In this document: positions 57,329 through 64,000 of the stretch, one piece after another
Position numbering within the stretch: the first letter of the stretch is position 1
How the letters are laid out: each line of letters opens with the position of its first letter
Program-made: the position numbers and the translations under genes
Source of the DNA: Hymenochaete sp. R1
Lineage: Eukaryota; Basidiomycota; Agaricomycetes; Hymenochaetales; Hymenochaetaceae
Direction of reading: 5' to 3'
DNA length: 64,000 nt
NCBI GenBank assembly: GCA_019400425.1
Contig: JAFREE010000134.1
Span: 1-64,000 of the forward strand
Notes under the pieces: model-generated
Seen by the model: the letters and a program-made list of their open reading frames with translations, nothing else
Told to the model about the DNA's origin: nothing
Databases searched by the model: none

Positions 57329-60300
57329 ATGGTGCCGTCTTTCTTCTCCGTCGCCGGGTCGCGACAACAACACCAGCAAGAGCAAAATCACCAACGGAAT
57401 AGACAGCATAGACGACAGAGACGGTGGTCGGGCATGTTCAAGACAGCGGCAGTAGCTGCTGCTGCGCTGTTGTGTTTCAGCCACGCTCCGAGGGCGGAAG
57501 CAAGGGATGAGGTGCTTTGTGAGTCGTACATTCTTCAATCTCTTTCATTTTTCTTCTTCTGTGCAATGAGTCTTCATCTTTCTATTGAACTTGTTGCTCT
57601 CTAATGCGCTGCGAAACGTGGCAAGCGGTCTGGGAATTGGGTGGAACGAAATGAGTTATGGGCGGCGTGCGCGTGTCCGCGCCGTGTCTCCGACACCGCA
57701 TCCGCGTTTGCGACCGTCCCGCAGCAACAGCAGCAATTGCATACATTCACCCTTCTTTTTCTCGTTGTCATTTTATTTATCCGGTTGAGGACGTTGCGCG
57801 CTGCTCAGTACTTTTTTTTCAATGGAGAAAAAGCGAGGTCTAGAGGAGCACAAATCCGACGCAGTCCTGGTGGACTGTGTCAAGTCTGTCCGACGCTCAC
57901 CGGGCACCGACGCTCTCACACACGCATTCCTTCATTCTATCTCATCACATTCACCTTGGCATCTCTTACTAACACACTTGTTTCTCACCTTAGTCACCTC
58001 CGTCTCATACTGCGAGCCTCTGGAGCTCGTCCTCGTCCAACAATTTGACGTCCTTTACTACGCCGCCAACCGCACCATCTTCTTCAACATCTCCGCCGCC
58101 TCCGTCGAGGACAACGTCAATGTCACCGCCAACATCGCCGTTAACGTCTACGGCCTCCACCTCGTCAACATCACCCTCGACCTCTGCTCCCTCCTCAATG
58201 GCGCTCTCTGCCCTTTACCGACATACAACTTCATCGGCTCGCAGTGGATCCAGCTGCCGGATTCGATCGGAGGCGATGTGGTGAGTAAGGTGCCGGGAAT
58301 AGCGTATAAGATCCCGGATTTGGAGGCGTTTGCACAGTTGACGCTGTTGGATCGGGATACTGGGGACGTGAAGGCCTGTGTGCAGAGTACGCTCTCCAAC
58401 GGGTGGTCCACGAGGCAGAAAGCGGTCCAATGGACGATAGGCGGCATGGCTCTCCTCGCGTTTCTCGCCGCCGTCTTCTCTTTACGCCCATTTTCACCAT
58501 CCTCGTCCGTATCTTTGTTACCAACAAACTCGCAAGCAGCAGACCGCCTCCTCACCCTCCTCCACCTCCTGCAATACCTCTCCTCCTCGGCCCTCCTCTC
58601 TCTAAACTATCCCCTAGTCTATCGCTCCTTCGCCTCCAACTTCGCCTGGTCTCTCGGGCTCTTCTCGTCCTCCTCCTCATCGCACATCCAGAACTCCATC
58701 AATAACATGCGCAGGAAGACAGGCGGTGACGCGAGCGACGTCGGGACGGGCGGGGACGGCGTTGATTTAGTGAATAGGAGATTGAGTCCGTATAATAGCT
58801 TGGTGGTGGCAGAGAGTGTGGGGACGAGGGAGACGCTGGATGCTGTGAAGACGCTCAAGGCGAAGCTTGCGGCCAAGTTTGCTGCATCGGCGACGACGAA
58901 CAAGACTATTTCGACGGTTTCGACGTCGTTGTCGAGGAGAGCGGATGATACGGATACAGTGACGATATCAGACTCGAATGTTCTTGATGCGGGGATACCT
59001 GTCTTTACGGGCTCGTTGGGCATCCCGACTGCGAACGCGTTCATGAGCGTGTTTTTGACGCTCTTAATGCTCATTGCCATCGTGGGGTTCTTGCTTGTTC
59101 TTGGATGGGGCGTTGTTTGGGCCATTGGGAGGAGAAGAGCTCGAATGGGGAAAGGCGGGGGGAAATGGGAGATGGTGAGGGCTGGGTACGCGGATTGGGC
59201 GAGGGCTTGGGGTCTTCGAGTCGTAAGTTTTTTTTTCATATATCTTATGCTGTGTCCTAAACTCTTTTAACTCAACTCGTCATTCAGGCTCTCGTTGCTC
59301 TCGTCCCGGTATCCATCTTCGCCCTCCATCAATGGCTCCTCCATGACTCCTGGCTCGCGACCCTCCTCTCCGTCCTCACTCTCCTTACTCTCCTCGGAAC
59401 ACTCATTTACCCATCCTACCGCCTCATCCGTCTCTTCCGCTCGGCAGCGTACAAAGCCCATCCTGAAGCTTTCTATCCTCCCACCTCACCACCCCACGCT
59501 TTCAACCATGATGGAGAGATAGAGGTGGACACCCGCACACGTCGCCTAACAGCCTCCTCTGCCCCGCTCTTCGCGCGCTACAAGCCCACCCGTCTTCCGT
59601 TCTTCGCCCTCTCACTCTTCACCCTCTTCCTCCGCGCCGTCCTCATCGCCTTCGCGCCGTCCTCACCCCTAACCCAAGTCATCCTGATCCTGATCCTCGA
59701 CATCGCCTTCTTCATCGCCTCGCTCTACTTCCGCCCACACATCCAATGCATCCCCGCTTCTGGTACACCAGCAAAGACGAAGAAGCGGAACTGCAGGGTG
59801 GAGTTTGGGAGGAACGCGTTGTTGTTTGCGAGGATCATGGTGAGCGCGCTGAGTTTCGTGTTCGTGGAGAGATTCGGGGTGAGTGCGTTCGTGAGGGTTG
59901 GGGTTGGCATTGGGGCTGCGGTGGTGGGGAGTGTATGCGTGCTTGGGGTCAGTTTGAGGATAATTTGGGGGACTGGGGTGGGTTTGTGGAGATTCTTGAG
60001 GGAGAGAATCGGGAGGAGGGGTGGTTGGGACCAGGCGGGGAGTGGGAGGTCGAGTTTGAATGAGGATGGTCACGTCGGGGGCAGGAGTGGGAATAGGAGT
60101 CGGAGTGATTGGTCTGTGGAGAACGGACTCGAGCACGAACATGAGAACGAGAAAGACGCGGACGCGGATGTGGAGAAGGGAGGACCGAGGGTAGAATTGC
60201 ATGCGGTGAGGTTACGAGGTGGGAGGCTCGACTCTGTCACTTCCACGTCTCCCTCAGCTTCAGGGTCAGCATCCAACCTGGACGAGCAACTAGTGAACGA

Positions 60301-60985
60301 AAGGGGAATAATGCCTTCGCGTTCCGAAGCCTCCATCTCGACTTCGGCGGAATCAGACCCGCATTTCTTGCACGCACGCCCGCGGAACCCAACACCAGAC
60401 TCCAACGTCCCTTACCCTCTCCCTCCCCCTCTTCACCTTTCCCACTCAGCATCGTCAACGTCGAAAATTGCCATCACCTCTCCTTCGCCGACCCCTTCGA
60501 CGTCGACACACGCCTCGCAAGCAGAAGTGGACGCCCCCGCAGATGCTTTCCATTTCCGAAACTCGGATTACAGAGTCAGCTACGCGAGCAGCCAGATGCC
60601 ATCCACGGGCACTTCGCTCGACACCTTCTCGTTCGCGCTCTCCCAATCCCAATCTCCTTCCCCGTCCCCGCCTCACACAGCCCGATCAGAACAGTCGGGT
60701 CGGACGGAGGGGAGTGGGAGTAGCATGAGCACGTTAGGGACAGAGTTGCCCAGACGGGCTGTTTTTGAAGGGTTGGGGCTTGGACTCGGGGAGAGGAGAG
60801 GGAGCGAAGGGAGCGTTCCGGGGACGCCGGGAACGCCTTCTTCGAGTTCGCACCACTCCCATTCGAGGCCCAATTCGAGCTCGGGCTCGAGTTCTTTTGG
60901 ACATGCTCAGGGTACTGGGCTCGGACAAGGGAGGAGAGGAGTGGTGGAGGCGATGCCGAGGATGACGGAGGTCGAGGGGGCTTGA
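57329..60985 (+). CDS. TRP-like / flavin-carrier family membrane protein (ML-like domain, about 1,038 aa)
   Basis: Exons 57329-57518, 57994-59222 and 59288-60985 join in frame. A signal peptide is apparent if translation starts at the internal Met of MFKTAAVAAAALLCFSHA (57434), so the true start may be there. After the signal comes a lumenal ML-like domain (VSYCEPLELVLVQQFDVLYY, several Cys, N-glycosylation sites), followed by a series of membrane helices (IGGMALLAFLAAVF; FLTLLMLIAIVGFLLVLGW; LVPVSIFALHQWLL; LFTLFLRAVLIAFA; LILILDIAFFIASLYF; others to about 59960). The C-terminal 350 residues are cytosolic, Ser/Gly/Pro-rich and low complexity. This order matches fungal Pkd2/FLC-type proteins, which are implicated in calcium homeostasis, FAD import into the ER and wall maintenance. 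The first intron (475 nt) is long for this genome and leaves an alternative in-frame ATG at 57822. Confidence 0.88.
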
Positions 60986-62833
60986 GTAAATTGAATCAAG
61001 TCGAACCGAACGAATGAAGTCGGGACGTTACTGTGTGTACGTTTTCGTGTTATCTGTGCATACGTATATTCGGAACCTCTCAATTGGACCTCGGACTTTC
61101 GAAACACGAACGTTTCTTCTATTTCCTCCCTTCACTCTCATTCTCCCTTGGATGTTCCTGGTTTTTCATATTTGGTTTGGGATTTTCTCGCTTTCACCTC
61201 ATCTTCCACTCTCGTCTCTACATCCTTCGCATCTTCTTATCAAGAGATTCGACCTTCCCACCTCTTCCTTTGTTTCTTTCCGCCTTCTCTTCTTCCTTTC
61301 CTTTCTTCACTAGCATGTATCGAATCCTCCTTTCCTTTCCTCTCTACCCTCTTCCGTAGCATCATTTCATACATCTACAATTTGCATCCATACACCTTGC
61401 ATCCCATCCCATTCACAATCCAGCTCGTATCGGTATCCTACATACATCAAAATACAATATTTCAATTCTTTTAAGTTCCTCACCGCCTGCACCGCTGCCC
61501 CGACACCCGTTCTTGCGTTTGTTCCCTTGACCTTTTTGTGTTGGCGTTAAGTCTCCACATTTACGCCCTGCCTTTCCCCCTATCATTAAACCACGCTCCT
61601 TTTGAGCGTTTTTTTTTTTGGCATTTTGGCGTTCCGTCTTCACGCAATGCTTCATTTCTCTCCTCCAGCATCAGGATTCATTCATTCGTCTTTAGGCTCT
61701 CCACACTCCTTTTTCTCTGATCGCTGCAATTATTTTCTTTATTCTCTGCAGTGTTAGCATTGGCATTGGCGTTCATCTGATTTATTTTCTTGTCTTGGAT
61801 CGGAATCGGACACGGATAGATGGGGAGGCTCGGTTCATCGTACATCGTACATTGTGCATCATACATACGTTAGGTCAATTAGTTACTCTTGCATGGGAAA
61901 ATAGCATCCATATCAACATCAATTTTGAATCTTTTCGGACATTAATGTTCCCATCGGCCTCAAGCTTTCTCACGTCAAGGACGTGAGGTCTAATAGTGTG
62001 AAACCGTAACGACGTCGTAGTGTAGTGGTAGAAGCCGATTTCTGCTCCAAAAAGAAGAGTACTTGGTTTACGGTTATGGTGATAAGTTAGCCAGGGGGCC
62101 ACCGTCGAAATCTGCGAGTGAGATGGTCTTGGGTAGGGAGTCAAGCCGATGCTGTTGAGACACACACCAGAAGCAGGAAGGGATGAGAACAGATACAATT
62201 ACATTTGATTTTTTTTGTTGATTCCGATGTAGCAAAGACAAAGACAACAATTGGAAGGTATAGCGGCAAAGCTGAAAGCTTGTGGAAAGGAGGTGCGATG
62301 ATGAGAGTAGGTAAGGGTAGGAGTAGGAATGAAGGATGGGAGAACAGGAGTACGGAGATAAACAGGGGTGGGGGGTGGGGGGTGGAAAATAGCAGATAAG
62401 ATACGTGCGTAGATGACAATGACGGTGTCCGTGCATGGTGGGATGAGAGCGGGTTGGCTCGTAAGACGAATCGTGATACTATCGTATCGTATCGTGTCAT
62501 GTCGTACCGTATGAGATACGATGAGGTGACTGTCGTGCAATGGGAGTATGAGAAGGATCAGGGTGAGGATGGTGAATCGCCAGTGTGATGGCAATAAAGC
62601 GGTACGGTGAGTGAGAGCACGACAGGGGTATCGCAGCAGAGGAGAGAAAGACAGAAAAAAATGGGGAACGGAAGTGAAACTGAAAGAAAAAAGAAAAGAA
62701 AATTTTCCAAGAGGCGCACCACCAAGTTTTGCGTCAACTAGAAACAGGGACCGCTACGGTTCCCTAATTCAAACCGACCTTGATACGAAGCACCTCCCCG
62801 GGTCTCCCGCTGACGTTCATTAAACTCGGTCGT
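60986..62833. other. Convergent intergenic region
   Basis: 1.85 kb between the 3' ends of the membrane-protein gene and zinc-finger member 4. The first 700 bp is pyrimidine-rich (probable 3' UTR). A run of TATCG-type repeats lies near 62480. No gene or RNA supported; a tRNA-like hairpin near 62002 was examined and rejected. Confidence 0.5.
62481..62496. repeat. ATCGT microrepeat
   Basis: Three tandem ATCGT units with related copies (ATCGTG, TACCGTAT, GATACGAT) scattered over the next 40 bp. Simple sequence. Confidence 0.5.
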
Positions 62834-64000
62834 TCACTTGCAAAGGTCAAACAGAGATTCCCACTCGGCATCCGACCACTCCTGGTCCTGGGGGACTGTA
62901 ACGATCGCTGAGGTAGGAGCATCAGCATTGTTGTAGGATAGAGAGGTAGCGACACCATAGCCACTGTCGTTGGTATGTGGTACTACTGCACTAGCAGACC
63001 AAACGTTCGAGGCTGGCATAATGGTATCCAGGTGATACGAAGCGGATGGACCTTGGGGAAAAGCGATGGAAGCACCGTGACATCCGAAACTCGCCCAGTT
63101 GATGTTGTCCCAGTGGATGTTGAACCAGTCGAGCCAAGCAAAAACGGTGACGTCGATATATGGGAGTCCATGCGGACCAAGCGATTCGTGAACGTTGTCG
63201 ACGTAGTGTTCGACTTGAAGCTGGGGCTGGTAACATGCATTGTAATCAAAAGCACTCGGACCGACAGTAGTCCGATTGAAATCACTGGTACCTGGAAGCG
63301 GGTTCATAGAAAGAGACTCAGGAACAATAGCGTCACGGACAAACTCCTCGCCATAAAATTGGATCTGGGGCTGAGGCTGATGTCGAGCTTCAAATGGATA
63401 TGCCTGCTGTTGCAAAGCATAGTTTCCAAAAGATTCTTGCGGGGCGTAGCATGTTTGGACCCTCGGTCTACTAACCCGTGCGTCATTCAGCGTGGCAGGA
63501 TTCGAATAAGCGGCTGCGGACGGCGAAATATATTGAAGGCAAGTAAGCCGTTCTTGACTCTTGTCCCGAAGCTGTAGGTATTGCGTGATTTCAATGGCAT
63601 TTGTGGAACCGTAGGGCAATGGATCAACGCTGGCGTCGGAGGGGTTGAAACTAGGAGCGCACTGCTCCGTAGGTGCTGTGAAGTTCGTATATGAGCTATA
63701 TGGCTGGTTTGAAGGTTGACCAGGAATGTGGGACGGATTGAAGACGATGCCGGGAGCACCACCCTCATAAGCTGGTAACGGTAATGTTCTCTTGAAGACA
63801 TCGTTCGACATGAAGGCATAGGGATCGAAGGTTCTCGATGCAGCTAAAGTTCGCGTAAGGGCGAAAGGTTGGAGTAAGGCCGAATACACTTTTGGCTTGG
63901 CTTAGAGACTTGGGTACTCACTGTCGTCCTTGACATCCCCATAGAAAACGCCTGATACTATTTGCCCTGGTTCAAGCTTTTTAGGATAGCTACGTTTACC
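62834..64000 (-). CDS. Zinc-finger family 2 member 4, C-terminal part (truncated by window edge)
   Basis: Two pieces are visible: the end of an exon from the window edge to 63922, ending at a GTGAGT donor, and the last exon, from about 63889 to the stop near 62834. The upstream exon has SYPKKLEPGQIVSGVFYGD, which aligns with the end of exon 2 in member 3 (RDFKPGDTIGELKYED), and the intron is again phase 1. The last exon is Pro/Gln/Tyr-rich with Trp/acid motifs (FAWLDWFNIHWDNINWAS) and ends EWSDAEWESLFDLCK, like the C-terminus of member 3. The fingers themselves lie beyond the window, so the assignment rests on this C-terminal similarity and on the shared splice point. Orientation is opposite to members 1-3. 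Confidence 0.7.

Noticed and set aside
58148..59239. Long minus-strand frames across the TRP-like gene.
   Set aside because: They are antisense shadows of a GC-rich coding exon; the plus-strand product has clear domains.
61014..61474. Overlapping Phe/Leu/Ser-rich plus-strand frames after the TRP-like gene.
   Set aside because: Pyrimidine-rich sequence gives the same composition in three frames; there are no domains.
62002..62075. A tRNA-like 74-nt span: AACCGTAA at the start pairs with TTACGGTT at the end, and TAGTGTAGTGG resembles an A box.
   Set aside because: There is no B box (GGTTCGANNCC) and no convincing anticodon or T arm can be folded. At best it is a remnant.

Overview
The window reads as nuclear DNA of a filamentous basidiomycete, most likely an agaricomycete. 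Genes are split by many short GT-AG introns (about 40-110 nt), coding density is moderate, and the recognisable genes are typical of that group: a cellobiose-dehydrogenase-type cytochrome fused to cytochrome b561, a Zn2Cys6 regulator, a TRP/flavin-carrier-like membrane protein and a Sec61-beta with a one-codon first exon. I assembled the gene models by eye from splice signals and reading-frame continuity. Terminal coordinates are firmer than some internal exon edges.

Layout. 0.4-7.4 kb (minus): a BRE4-like aromatic-acid-exporter-type membrane protein and a glycerol-phosphate-type acyltransferase. 8.2-10.4 kb (plus): two tandem members (A, B) of an unrecognised three-exon family. 12.7-15.3 kb (minus): a Zn2Cys6 transcription factor. 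15.3-21.0 kb: gene-poor, holding a 242-bp foldback element with TTA target duplications. 21.0-28.9 kb (minus): a nuclear genome-stability-like protein, eIF2B gamma, family member C, and pyroglutamyl peptidase I. 29.3-31.0 kb (plus): an F-box protein. 34.1-35.9 kb (plus): the haem-cytochrome/b561 protein. 37.6-41.0 kb (minus): members D, E and F of the three-exon family in tandem. 41.6-42.1 kb (plus): Sec61 beta. 43.9-55.5 kb (plus): three related zinc-finger proteins separated by 3-4 kb of gene-poor DNA. 57.3-61.0 kb (plus): a TRP-like membrane protein. The right edge (minus): the C-terminal part of a fourth zinc-finger paralogue.

The main result is two local multigene families interleaved with ordinary housekeeping genes. 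Family 1 (A-F, about 196-268 aa) matches no domain I recognise. It is defined by an N-terminal Y-x-G motif, an aromatic motif at the start of exon 2, a K/W-x-C motif near the start of exon 3, and two introns that are both phase 1 in every copy. Family 2 (four C2H2-like proteins) keeps a phase-2 intron that splits the last His codon of the second finger, followed by a phase-1 intron. Exon architecture is kept although the sequences have diverged strongly, which suggests old, repeatedly duplicated, lineage-specific genes. No rRNA, convincing tRNA, CRISPR or intact autonomous transposon was seen.
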